From Turritopsis dohrnii (taxonomy: Eukaryota; Cnidaria; Hydrozoa; Anthoathecata; Oceaniidae), in contig BQMF02000144.1 in the NCBI GenBank assembly GCA_027922465.2, positions 372,001 to 436,000 of the forward strand: a stretch of 64,000 bases of DNA. The letters run 5' to 3'. Made by a program: the position numbers and the translations under genes. Shown in pieces: positions 34,401 to 45,972 of the stretch. How positions within the stretch are numbered: position 1 is the stretch's first letter; the number at the start of each line of letters is the position of its first letter. A model generated the notes under the pieces. The model saw only the letters and a program-made list of their open reading frames with translations, ran no database searches and was not told where the DNA came from.

Positions 34401-36272
34401 AAACCACTTCCAACTGTTTTTTGTCTTCTATAAACTTATATTTAGGAAGCAAAAGTTGTGAAGAACGCTTGCATGGCTCTTGCCAGTATTGTGGAAGCTG
34501 ACGGTATGCTACTCGCGTTTGCTTTTTCTAAACTGATTTAAGATGTAACAAGAAGCTGCTTAGCCCGAAGACTTCAGGACGTAACGCAACGATACACATC
34601 TAGTCTCAAAAATACAACATTGCCAAATTGCCAAATTTTGGTCAAACCTGACAAAATGACTGCCAAGTTCAAAATCAGCGCCTTCCAATTGTGATTTGTA
34701 TAAATTTTTATGAAAATCGGAGAAGTTTCGAAATTTGGTCAAGTATTGGCCCGAATTGCCTAAATGTGGGCAAACCTAAGAAAATAACTGTCAAATTCGA
34801 CATCAGCACCTTTCGAATGTGATCCGTGCAAAATTTTTTGAAAATTGAAGAACTTTCGAAGTTTGTTCCAATCTTGACCCAAATTGTCCAATTTTAGTCA
34901 AATCTGACTATGTGCAAATTTTTATGAATATTGGAGAATTTTCATAATTTGACCCTAATTTGGCTCTAATTGTCCAATTTTAGTCAAATCTAATAAAATG
35001 ACTGTCAAATTCGAAATAAGCACTTTTCAGAAGTAATCCGTAGGAGGAGGAGAAACCACGGGTATTTTAACTACTTTACTCCACCATGGGTGCCTAAAGT
35101 CAATTATATTCTTCTGAATCGAGTCCGTTTCCCTACGCTTGCATTGCATTTTGCACCGCATTGTGTAAATAGCAGTTGTGAAGAGAAAATGTAAATAGCA
35201 TTTGCTGTGAAGAAAAAATGTTTTCTCACAGAATCTAGCGCCTACGAAGTTCTGGATGGTGATGGTGAAACACCTGGTGTGCAAATTTTGATCAATGCTT
35301 ATAAGTATGTCCATTTTCTTCTTCGCTCCGCGTCAATAAATTTCTAGGAATCATTTAAGTTTCATGTCAAACACACATACAGCGTATTTTCTTTGTTTGC
35401 TTTTGTTAGTTTTTGTTTTTTTTCAAAGAAAAAGAAGAAATTCTTCTAACAACTTTTCATTAAGGGTTTGTAAATTCAGACCAAACATGTCAAGATTTTG
35501 TTAGCCTGTCATGATCGTTTCCCATTTTTACCTTAATGTTATGTTTCGACGATGGCTTTGAGTCCACCGTTATTTTTCTTCTGTTGTTTGACAAGACCAC
35601 TTTTTGATAAGACCACTTTTTGGGGTTTCAGAGCGCATAAAGAGAACGAAGATGTCATCGAAAATTTTGCGTGTTGTATAGGTGAATTAGCAGAATACGG
35701 TATGAGTAATGTTTATTTTATATTTGTTTGTTTGTTTGTTAGTAAGTTTCCTAGGAAACACGATGGTCTGTTATGTGGTTACCATCCTGTTCCTACGTTT
35801 CCATATTTTCCCAATTTTCAAGATCTTCCACTATAAGAATGTTGTTGTTGTTTTGTTATAGAGGATGTGCGACAAGAACTGAAAAACAAAAACATCCACG
35901 AAATGTTGGCAGACATCAAATTAAAATTCGCAAGTAACGAAGTAAGTATTTGCATCATTTCTGCAGCGACAGAGTTGATGTTTTTGACATGGGAACGAGG
36001 TTGTACAAGGCATTTAAGCAGAAATCCGGTGTCAGTCGGATTATGTGTTGACGTCACAATTCCTGCGTTGAAATGTTTTACAGAGCGTCTTGCAAAGCAT
36101 GGAATAATTGAGTATAGAAGAACAATTCGTCGTTGTCATAGTAACGCTTTCTTTCTTGTAGGATGTGGTGATGCAAACCGATAATGCGTTAGTTTCGCTC
36201 GGTGAAGCTAAAAAAGGGATGTCTAGAAATGGGTCTGCTCGGTCGAGACCAAGAAGCGCCGCAAAAAAATGA
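28468..36272 (+). CDS. STKLD1: STKLD1-like protein kinase with C-terminal ARM-like repeats (23 exons; first coding exon not found)
   Basis: Exons: 28468-28554, 28632-28676, 28789-28863, 29050-29095, 29183-29241, 29325-29395, 29816-29868, 29998-30057, 30144-30183, 30420-30492, 30614-30694, 30848-30921, 31406-31746, 33061-33122, 33325-33391, 33480-33608, 34073-34201, 34284-34357, 34446-34503, 35232-35304, 35632-35699, 35862-35941, 36162-36272. All phases match; total 1956 nt, 651 residues. The kinase domain (about residues 1-260) has Gly loop GKGAQGAV, beta-3 Lys in KYVLKK, VIHRDLKPSN, DFGVS, MAPEVLE and SDVWSLGC. The rest has helical repeats such as LQAAATQLLMAL, CCGALWSLAIDG and CSALWSLSMEG, as in ARM repeats. 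The order and VECSDE segment fit STKLD1, and NEK-like kinases are nearest otherwise. The initiator Met must lie in a small upstream exon. Substrates are unknown. Confidence 0.92.
28997..29048 (+). repeat. Short tandem repeat forming a splice-acceptor tract
   Basis: Three copies of a roughly 18-20-base unit (ttgtttatattaatcaac) run straight into the AG at 29048-29049 that opens STKLD1 exon 4. Confidence 0.7.
29432..29717. mobile_element. Pogo/Tc1-like MITE in STKLD1 intron 6
   Basis: The left end CAGTGTGTCCTCGATTATCC is preceded by TA. The right end reads GGTTAATCAAGGACAAACTG, its imperfect inverse. Internal ggataatcgaggttcag repeats the terminal motif. Non-coding. Confidence 0.7.
31783..31826 (+). 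repeat. TTTTTACGGTG tandem repeat in STKLD1 intron
   Basis: Four near-identical copies of a 12-13-base unit (gtttttacggt or gtttttacgat) follow exon 13. Confidence 0.7.
32490..32960 (+). repeat. Dispersed repeat family, copy C, ending in an AAAC microsatellite region
   Basis: It contains tatgggatcgttttgctacg, accaaccgttacggagata, gatgacgtcac and cagttatccctattggtta in family order. An AAAC tandem repeat lies at about 32862-32884. It lies inside an STKLD1 intron. Confidence 0.6.
33140..33232. repeat. Fold-back repeat, CAGTGGGCAAA family, copy in STKLD1 intron
   Basis: It runs from ctgtgggcaaaatcttg to aaatttgcccactg, with an internal hairpin gaagagtatttttatggaaa / tacactccttc. It is about 95 bp. 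Confidence 0.6.
33720..33955 (+). repeat. Dispersed repeat family, copy D
   Basis: It shares tatgggatcgtttcgctacg, accaaccgttacagaga, gatttgatgacgac and ttaaccctattggtt with copies B and C. The open frame across it is repeat sequence inside an STKLD1 intron, not an exon. Confidence 0.6.
34610..35041 (+). repeat. Minisatellite of about 130-bp units in STKLD1 intron 19
   Basis: About three and a half degenerate units are present. Each contains ccaattttagtcaaatctga, then aaaatgactgtcaaattcg, then tttttatgaaaatcggagaa. Spacing is about 130 bases for the first units and shorter for the last. Confidence 0.65.
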
Positions 36273-37400
36273 TGAAAAGCGTGGATGACCTAGCAGTGGA
36301 CGCATGCGCAGTCATGGACAATTTATCCTTCTCGAAATAGTATTTTCTTTCTGTTTTTCTGCATGAAAGGGAGGTTCAGATTATATCTGCATGAAAGGGA
36401 GGTTCAGATTATTCAGATTGAATGTTATTATTAATATTTATTTCTTCCAAAGGAATTGTGACATGGAAAACAGTTGAAGGTATTGCCACTAACCATTTGC
36501 TTTGAGAAAAGTATTATTATTATTTTTTTTTATTTTTTTTTGCTCCCCATGAAAACATCTGAGCACAGACTGAAATATTTTTTTATAATGATGATTTTGG
36601 AAAATTTTTAACGCGTTTTTAATGTAAGTTTATCCCGAGTTGATACCTTATTGAGGGGAAACAGGGTTCGGTTATATTTTTGGGATTTTTTGCCCCAATA
36701 ATTTTCATTTCAAACAGTATTTAGCCTGGATGATGTCTAAAATCGGTTTGAAGAAGATTGGGAAATAAGTTGCGTTTAAATAGATTTCGCAAGTATTACA
36801 GAATATTAGCGACAGGTCAGAAAAAAACTGAAGTAACCATGGTGACCAACCATAAAATTTTCCACCCCAGTTTCCCTCATAAAGTTCCAACTAAAGGACT
36901 GGGAAAAGCATTGCTACATTGTACTACAAGGTTGAATGATGAATTTTCGAAAGCCTTATAGTGTGGTAATATTTTACAAGTATTTTTTTGTGTCTCAATG
37001 TAAAGGAATTTTCTATGCAACTATGAGATTTTGTTGACTGTGTAATCAAGACTTACGTCCTTAGAAAGTGCGACCCTTTTTATACACGTTGTTTTTTAAT
37101 ATCCACGGCCAAACCCTCACAGATAAACATTTAAATATCACATGATACAGCATGTGGTATAACTGCCAAAACTGTGTCACGAAAAGTTAGAGGTAATGGC
37201 CTTATCTCGTACGACTTCGTAGCAGTGTTTCGCCCTGCCCTTAGTATTTTTGATTTTAAATTGTTGATATGTATTTTGTATATTTGGAAAGTTTTTAATA
37301 ATTTAAAAGATGATGATTATATATTCTGGTTAACAGCTGTTATCTGTTTTCAAATTCCGAATGATTGAAATTCTTGTTTGAGTGGTGAGCTTTTTCCACT
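36273..37400. other. STKLD1 3' flank, no further gene recognised
   Basis: A 24-base direct repeat (tctgcatgaaagggaggttcag...) occurs twice at about 36357-36408, followed by T-rich sequence. No clear AATAAA just after the stop and no supported gene. Confidence 0.4.
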
Positions 37401-37429
37401 CATGTGGTGAATATGCGTAAAGAAGCAGG

Positions 37430-38830
37430 TTGTGGAAACCCTCAATACGGAAAATCCCCTTTATAAGCCCAAGGTTTCTTGTCAAAAGCACATAAATTTT
37501 GTTTGGGCAATCAAGGTACACTACATTGACCTTTCCATTGCACACTATCAACGAAAGAATATCCTGAAGATACAGAAGTCATTTGCTAGCAATGCAGAAA
37601 AGATGAAACACGCATTACCCTTCATCATCAGACAACACCCACAACTAATCGTCATGACAGGATTGCAAACTTAGACTAGAGTACCCATAAAGACATTTAA
37701 AAACTAGCCATCATTAAAAGGTCTATTAGCAAAACATGACACGATCAATCTTCATCAGTGCAAGAAGATATAATGAATTCCCTACTCGCATGATCTAACA
37801 AACACACATAAATCTCGTGTCCAAAATGAATGGATGGCTAAGTTAAGTTACTGTAGCAAGGCAGTCGCCTCTCACCAGGGCAATGGTAAAATATTTTGGA
37901 AACACTAGCTCAGATACCGATGAGTTTTGCCTTAATCACGAGGCTCAACTTATTCAAAATCGCACTGACGTTGCAAATGTTTTCAATTGATTTTTTCAAC
38001 AAAGTTACATAACCCTTGAACCTATACCATTGCAATAGTTCTTATCAGTCTCTAGTATTTCTGACACTGTTTTGCAAGACCATAGACAAGTTAAAAAACC
38101 ATCTCATTATTATCAAAATCAGGTCAAAAGGCTTCACCTGACCACGTTCAAGAGATAGTGATGGAGTTGAACGGTGTATTGAAAACAGGAACACCAATCC
38201 CAAGTAAAATTTTGAAGTTGTCCTCAGAGAAAATAATCAGCTACAATCTTGGACAAAACTAAATGGAATTTTTGTAGTAGTAACTGACCCCCACTCCCCC
38301 TCCCCAAAAGAAAAAAACACTGCACTGAAACAACTTTGTTCATTGGGGGGAGGGGTGGAATGTTGATTTCCTGTAAAAATTCCAATAGGGATTACAACCT
38401 CCCATTGTATTCAAGGGTCGATCGATATTGCGCTTCCTTCTTTCCGTTCTGTGTATCTGAGTAGAATAAACTGTATAGCCAAATAAGTGATCGCCCTTCA
38501 GTTTCCAGTTTCAAGTGTGCTATTCTCAAATTCTCACGACCTAAATCCACTTTCAAGGCAACAAACATCCGAGGAGTGATCTTGATCTGTTATCATGTCA
38601 GAGTCTCTCGACAAAAACGTACTCTCCAAACGTGTCACTATGATAGTGCTACATCAGTATAAAATAAAATTTGCTTAATTCCCCAGGAATGTCCCTATGT
38701 CACCACTGACGCAGCAATGGCAAACAACCCTCGGATATTAATGCACATCTTAACATAATCCAAAAACGTTTTAGAGTAATTTCTGCGGGAGTTGATTATA
38801 TCAGTCATCGATTTTTAAACTTGGGATGGT
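37430..38830 (+). pseudogene. Decayed LINE (non-LTR retrotransposon) ORF
   Basis: Ordered fragments of a LINE reverse-transcriptase protein appear in changing frames. They are QNRTDVANVFN then FF (about 37955-38000), LKTGTPIPSKILKLSSEKII (about 38175-38235) and LNIIQKRFRVISAG (about 38748-38795). The first two match the region just before and at the start of the RT domain (D-I-A-N-x-F-N-x-F-F, then P-x-K-I-L-K). Many stops intervene. Confidence 0.6.
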
Positions 38831-39190
38831 AAATATTCTATCCCAAGTTCATCACATGACTTATATCAGATGTGTTTTTTCGAAATTTGCAAGAAAACGC
38901 TTGTCGTGGAGTAAAATGTGCTCTCGATACCTGCAACGACTTCGTGAATCCCCGAAACTGAATTTGGGACGATCGCTTTACTATCCCAAGTTCAAATATC
39001 AATGTCAGCAATCTTTCCAAATACCTCATTCTAGTTTAAAAGTGAAGATCATAATAGAAATGACCTTTTAGAGTCATTTTTTCCAAAATTCATTGGTGAT
39101 AACCATCGATTTTTGAACTTGGGATGGTCTCGCTAGCTATCCTAAGTTCAAATTTAACTTGGGATGGCTTGAACTTGGGATGGAACACCT
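38805..39190. repeat. Inverted-repeat array of the word AACTTGGGATGG
   Basis: The words aacttgggatggt and atcccaagttca alternate at about 38818, 38842, 38985, 39115, 39140, 39158 and 39172. Neighbouring pairs can form hairpins. The structure is non-coding and probably a nested MITE. Confidence 0.6.
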
Positions 39191-42100
39191 TCATTGCTAA
39201 TATTTTCAAAGTTTACAACTTCTTGAGTTTTTCCGGAACGATTACTGTTAATCTCCTTTCTGGAGCACCTGATCCAAAAACCCGAAAAATGTTGTCTTTT
39301 GTTGGTTCATCGTCTGTTTATTTCTGTGTACTTTATAACTAAAACACTTCAGTGAAACAATAAGTGTAAATTTGCCCAAATTTAAATTACACTTCCTTAA
39401 CTGTATATTGAAAACGTGCAATTCTATAATCAAAAGAGGGCGTTTAAAGGTTGATATTACCCAAGTTAAATTATTTATGAAATTATTCCTATTTCAGAAT
39501 CTTTCGTTAACGTTTGGAAAAACAGGAGATTTAAACTTTACAAGTTTGTAACTCGGAAGGTAGAAGGGACCTTGGAAACCACGCCGGCAGCGAGGACGGC
39601 GACAAAAGATTCATTTCCCATATTAGATTTGCTTTAGAATGTAATTCCGCTTCACTTTATGTCATTGGAAATGCTTTTAATTTTACTAATGTCATTATCA
39701 GATTTCCACCTCTTCACACAAATTGAAAAGTTATATTCTCAAGTCATGGTCAAGACGAAGACGGGAAAGTAGCAGCATTTCGTATTAAGTTTCCTTGGTT
39801 CCTTTATTCAATGTTTCGGCGCAACGAGGAAGTCCATAAATGAAAAGGCACAGAGCCGTAGGCTTGTGTATCAAATTTTTCGAACAGAAAACGGATAAAA
39901 CAATCGGTAAATGAGCTTACATGGACGGTAAATGAGCTTTCATGGACGGATGACTCAAGATGGGTTAAAAATCTGAGACAATATTTAATTCTGTTATATA
40001 TTTGTTGTAACTATATTTTAAACTGAACACCCTCTGGATGAAAAACTCGCAGTTACTGCATAAGAGCCAAAACAGCAGCGCCACTTTTATCTGGCATTTT
40101 TTACTGTCGAGAAAACCGTGAGGGAAAGGCCATAATGTGTATCCATGTTTCGTTCACATCTATAAAATAAAGATTTAAGAGCATTTTAGGAATTAATGCT
40201 TTTAGTTCAATTAACAACACATTAAATTAAGCATACCTTAGTTGCAGTATTGATGCCAAATCTTTGAGAATTTAACCACTGTTCACACGTTTTCTATAAT
40301 GAAACACGACAAACATTCGAAAATGACAAAAATCCTCAAGTAACAAAAAACCATTTCCATTTATGGTGATGCGTACTTACCTCGATTTGCGTGGCGGAGT
40401 CGAAAATCTATTTTGACCAAACATGCTGCATAAGCAATTGTTAGACCATATGGCAAATCCATATTCTTCTCAATCCCCAATCGATCACCAAGGTAATTTC
40501 ATTTTATACAACAACCCCATAAAACAACAAGGTTCATGGAAAAGAAAAGTGGTTAGTCATAGGACCTTAATGCGAAAGGCATTGTATTAAACGGCTGCAC
40601 TCTGAAATTATCTAAAACAAAAATCGTTAATTCCTAGAAATGAAGTTTAGCAGTTTACCCTGTAAAAATGGAAAACGAATTATCCTGAAAAAATGGAAAT
40701 AAACATGATCATTAACATAAACATGTCATTAGACCTAAAATCAACCTGAAAGTGAAAGCGTTAAATCTCTGAAATAAAGAGTAAATTAGAATATCCTATC
40801 CTGAAAAGAAAAGCACATGAAGTTAACATTAATTTCCCACAACAGGGGACGCCTAGGAGCATTCCATTAGTGTCTATTCAAAAAATAAGAACATGAAGTA
40901 TTAAATGTCTGAAATAAAATTGAATTTGGTTGTTACAAAAGTTTTTCCTGCAAAGAAACAAACGCATTGGCAGGATGCATAATCATTTAAAACTGAGAAC
41001 ATCATATTCCTGAAAGAAATGTTTATCACAACTTGTCGTTATGAGTCACTTTAACTGCATTGAAACCTTAAATAAAAAGCCAAAAACAAAATGGACCTAA
41101 AATTTTCCTCTCACTGAAGGAAAAACCTTATAGTGTTAAAGTTGCACCACTAATTTCTAACAGAAACAAAATCAGAAAAAATAGAAGTTGATATAAACGA
41201 AACATAAATGAAAAATTAAAATAATGAACACCTAGTTTAAAATACAAACCACTACTAAAACAACAATATTCGGTCCTAGCAAGAAATGTTAAAAAACCTA
41301 GATCCAAAATAAATTCCAAAGCAACTACATAATAAATAAAAGTAAGTAGCTAAGTAAGGTAATAAAAGATAATAGAAAAATAAAAATAAATGGTTAAAAA
41401 ATATAATAACGTAATAACAAAAACCATACAATAACAAATGCCATGGCAAATAATTAAGACTTCTATATTTATATATATTTGCATAAATTTTGGTCATGTG
41501 TTGATGAAATAAGACAAAGTCCACTAACACCTAACCGTTTAAATTAAACACATAAATCCGAGAAAGCAACCCGATCCGCCAAAACACCATTCAAACCGTT
41601 GCTGGTCAGATTAACAGGTAGATAGGAACTTCACATGTCATTGACTGTTCAGAAAAAGTAGCAAAGATTTATTGAAAATTGAAAATTGAAAATGTTTAAA
41701 TAGAGAAAAAAGAAAGAGAAAAAAAGATTAACAGCAGGATGTAAAACGATCTTTCTGTTCCACAACACACCTCATGCCCTCTACCTTAATGTGTTTTTGA
41801 CGGAAATAATATTTAACTCCTCATGTTTAGAGCGTCTTGTTGAACAAAGATCCCGAAAGCCTTGGGTCCCCTAACTCACAGACTTGACTTCGGGCAGTGT
41901 ATAGCGGTACCATATCTGAAGAGCAGCAGGTTATAAGACATCCCGATAGGGGCTATTCCGTCCTCGCTACTTCAAGAAAGTAAATCGTAGGTCAAGAGCA
42001 GTCAAAAGTCCAGCCAACAAAGACTATATGAATTGATGCAGCATGTTAATGTTTGGGTCTGCGCACCGAAACACTCTTGTGGGCCCTGGATACACGCCGT

Positions 42101-43195
42101 TCTCCACAAAGCTATCCCTTTCTTCGCCGTGCAGAGTCGTTCCGAAGACACCTCTTTGCACCCAGGAGAGAAGTGCCAGTAAACGCAGTACTGATACAAC
42201 CAGCTAACACGGCCATGACCGAGTCATACAAAATGCTGCACTTTTGGGAGGAGGAATGAGATATCCAACAACTGCCTATTGTTGGAAATGCCTGATTCAA
42301 ACTCACTGTTATAAAACAAACATTGACGAATTAGTGCCATCCTTTTACATCCTTTTGTGAGCATATTCCCGGTAAGGAAACTTCATTTAAAGATCTGTTT
42401 TTAGTAAGAAGAAAGGCTAGAGAGTAGAAAGTAAGAAGTTAAAGTAAGAACAACAACAAGAGAACTTGCTTACTGAAACAGGAATAGTGATTTTGTTATT
42501 CCAGTGAAATTTCAGTAGAACAGACATTTGATAACCAGAAAGATGAAAAAACTCTTGGACTGTTATCATCCTCACTCATTGCAAACCACCAAGTCCATCA
42601 AAAATCTCCAGTTTAGCGACGATACAATTCACAAACACTGACAAAACTCTGTTAAACTAGTTCAAAAAGTAACATGAAACAACTATAGATCATAATAATA
42701 TTAAAAAATAATAGAAACATAATAATATAACTAACCTCAAAAAATAACAAAAAAATATACTTGCCACACTCGAGTCATTTCTTTGAGATTTTATTCTAAT
42801 AACGTTTTCCACGTTCTTACATGAATTTATCAATTTGTTATACATGAATGGTCATCCACAAAAGCATAAAGGACATTTCGTACACCAAAGACCTTCAGAC
42901 ATCATCTGCACGGTTTTCAAGTATCCCTTGTGTACTCTTTTGTTTTGTCAATGAAATCAATGAAACATTGTGCAATTTAACACCCACTGCACTTTACATA
43001 TGTATTGTTACACATTACCCCAAATCAGGGGTCCTAATAAGCAGATTCGTACGAAATTGGAGAAGAATCAGATAAACGGGGTGAGGGTTGGATATACGTA
43101 GCTTTTAGTAATGCAACGGTACCTAATAAATACATAACTTCAACGAAAAATAATCGTTTCTTTGAAAATTCAACGTAAACAATGCAAGGTAGTAA
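39191..43195. other. Intergenic, no gene recognised
   Basis: Very AT-rich, with a less AT-rich patch at about 41820-42270 whose short frames on both strands match nothing I recognise. No supported exon, RNA gene or terminal repeats. Confidence 0.4.
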
Positions 43196-43203
43196 TCGAT
43201 TTC

Positions 43204-43720
43204 AACATTCAATCGAATAAAGAAAAATGATCTCAAATGGCATCCCTTCAAAATGTTAATCCGTCACAAACTTCGTCCTACTGATCTTCAACGAAGTAAA
43301 AGATTTTGTAATTGGTTTAATGCCAGATATAATAACAACAGGTTTTTGTTTAATTTTGCTATTGGAGATGAGGCAGGATTTGCACTCAATGGTGAAGTAA
43401 ATAATCATAAGGTACGAATGTATGCACCAATGAACCAACCACCAGATTTTCATTATGATACTAACGATGCCCGCGAAAAGCTGACTGTTTTGATAAGGCT
43501 TTGTGGCAATGGTGAAATGTTGGACCTTTCTTTTTCAACGGAAATGTTAATGGACAAGCGTACTTTGATCTTTTGAACAATAATATCATTCCATTAATGA
43601 CAGGGATTTTCAAAACCAATTTCGACAAGGGCAATTTCAACGTTTGTGGTGGGCTCAAGATGGTGCACCATGTCATCGATTAATTGCTGTTCGTGGTGGT
43701 GGCCATGTTTAAGGAAATGT
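43204..43720 (+). pseudogene. Mariner/IS630-type DDE transposase relic
   Basis: Frames read STFNRIKKNDLKWHPFKM, then FAIGDEAGFALNGEVNNHKV with the first catalytic Asp, FHYDTNDAREKLTV, and after a frameshift LWWAQDGAPCHR with the second Asp. This is the order of a Tc1/mariner-superfamily DDE/D transposase. The N-terminal HTH and the third acidic residue are missing. A terminal-like aggacaccctgtat lies at about 43936-43949. Confidence 0.75.
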
Positions 43721-44334
43721 AAAAGAATTATTGCCTTTTTATTTGTAAATATGTTTTTAATTGTGTTAAAAATAGCATTGCGTTTCATAATCTTGTAAAA
43801 AAAATTTTTTAAATGAATTTACTCAATAATCAGTGAAGCTCAAAATTCAAAGTGGAGTTGAAAGGTATATTAAGTTAAAATTTCTACTAAAATTCAATTT
43901 TTCTAAAAACCTTATTTTGGGGCCAAGTTTCTGCAGGACACCCTGTATGTCTTGACAACCTTTTTTTACATTTTAGTTGTTTGGTTAAGGTATCAAGTAT
44001 TGTCATTGTTTTTTGTAAGTGTTTGTTTATTGTTTATTTTGTTTATTTTTTCGTTTTTTGCATAAATTATTAACAAATCAAATGGGTAAGTGCTTTGATT
44101 GCAAGTCTGTAAAGCATGCTTATTTTGGACGTAATGGAACCGGTGAGTGTGAACATAGCCAAAGATGTTTCCAGGTAGCGGTTTTGAATATTATACGTGT
44201 AAATGTAACTCTGGTTAGATACATTAACTAAGAAAATCTTTTGCAAAAACTTCCATTTCGTTATTTGCAAGAATTTTTCTCTATCCCCAACCCACCAGGG
44301 CTTCAAATCTAGTATTGAGAAGCCCTTCCAGCTT

Positions 44335-44580
44335 AGGTTGATCCCACCAAAATTAACCGCACAAACCAACAATGCACGTAAAAGTTCAGAAAAAGCAAGA
44401 AGGTGGATAAAACTTAGCTGGATAAAAAAGCCTCAACTGATTTTACGTCAATATGTAAAAGAGATAAAAATTTTTTGGAATGGTCGAAATGTTTCGTCGG
44501 TTAATATTGGTCGGTACAAATTGTCCTCACCTCGCCAAAAATTGGTCGTTTTCGGCCGACAAAGTTTTAACCGGTAAGGT
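44335..44580 (+). repeat. Dispersed repeat, copy 2 (shared with 9420-9765)
   Basis: It carries the same ordered blocks as 9420-9765: ccaacaatgcacgtaaaagt, ggataaaaaag, tttggaatggtcgaaatg and ttttcggccgacaaag. Confidence 0.6.
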
Positions 44581-45600
44581 ACACTCCTTCACAACAAATG
44601 TTACCGCTGGCAAGGGAGAACTTGATAAATGTGAAATTAAAAGATTTGTATATGACGTAATAGCCTCGCATCGAAGAAGAACAGGAGGGAGATAAACAAG
44701 ATTATTTTCGATGTAAAGGAACAACGTTCTATTAAATAGTACAACTGATATAATATTCATATATGATTTGAGTATGTACAAGTTTATTAACAAACTTTTC
44801 TTTCAAATTTTCATGAAAAAAATTATCTACAAAAAATAGTAACAACGAGGGAGAGCGAAACATTTTGTTTGTTCTCCATTATGCATTGTTAACGTTCCTA
44901 TATAAATTAACACCATCTAAATTCAGTTATCTTCGGAACCATAAAAATTTAAGTTATTCCACGAATGTCTGCAGCGAATCCAAAATAAGGCGGTTAGATA
45001 CGTGCAAGCATGTCAAGAAAGTGCATGTATTAACAGGGGGTATTACGATCAGAATTCCAGTCGATTCGTCACAAATTCTGATACCCCCCGATAATAGATC
45101 AACAGTTTTTCAAGGCAAGAGGCAATACATATTTCCCGACTTTCAGTTTATGGGTAGTGTTTCGGATCAGCAACCCGTTCATCATACTATTTCTAACAGC
45201 TAGGTTCTCCGTGTTAGTTTAATATTTTTTTCTTATAGTTCTTAAGTTTTACCAAGTAAACCCTTCTCCCGTTGAAACACGTCTCTAAAACTGAATTCGG
45301 GAAAGGCGTATCAACGAAGCGAATGCCTGCGATAGTGACCATCTATACCCTCAAACATTAAAAACTGCAAGAATCTGCAAAAAAGTGAAACAAATTTCCT
45401 TTACGAAGTAGAATGGACTGACTTAAATTTGTTATCACAGTCTTTTCAAAAAGAAAAATGCAACTCTACATAAGTTCGAAATGATTTCATAAGAGATTAG
45501 CAACCTAGTAACCAGTTCCTTCCCTTCTGAATCTTTCTTTTTTTTTTAAAAAAAAAAAAAAAAATCAGTAACAAACGCAACGTACAAAAAGTAGGTTTAA
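44581..45600. other. Intergenic, no gene recognised
   Basis: AT-rich, with a T-run then A-run palindrome at about 45538-45565. No supported gene. Confidence 0.4.
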
Positions 45601-45606
45601 CGAAAG

Positions 45607-45741
45607 CCATTCATTTCCACCATCGAGAAGGAAACAACACCATTCATTTCCACCATCGAGAAGGAAACAACGCCATTCATTTCCACCATAGAGAAGGAAA
45701 CAACGCCATTCATTTCCACCATCGAAAAGGAAACAACGCCA
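45607..45741 (+). repeat. 33-bp minisatellite, four units
   Basis: Four nearly identical copies of a 33-base unit (ccattcatttccaccatcga then gaaggaaacaacg) with one or two substitutions each. It lies past the 3' end of RALGPS. There are no unique spacers, so it is not CRISPR-like. Confidence 0.85.
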
Positions 45742-45972
45742 TGATTAGTTGATAAGTCGTAGATCAGCGGTCGTCATAGCCTGGAATCTTCACAATCAGA
45801 ATCATCGAACGTTATTAGGTTGGCAGGCTATAAAAGTTAAAGTAAACCAAAAATAAATTGACAGGCTTTTATAGGCTGGTTCGATTTCAAAGAATCAAGA
45901 AAACGAAGAGCAAAAAATGACGGCGCGCTAAGTTAATAAAATTACGGTATGAACATTTTGTGGAAGTACTGT

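Noticed and set aside
41820..42300. Less AT-rich patch as a possible gene
   Set aside because: Frames on both strands are short, contradictory and without a recognisable motif or splice signals.
45607..45741. Regular repeats that might suggest a CRISPR array
   Set aside because: Units are directly contiguous with no unique spacers, and the DNA is animal.
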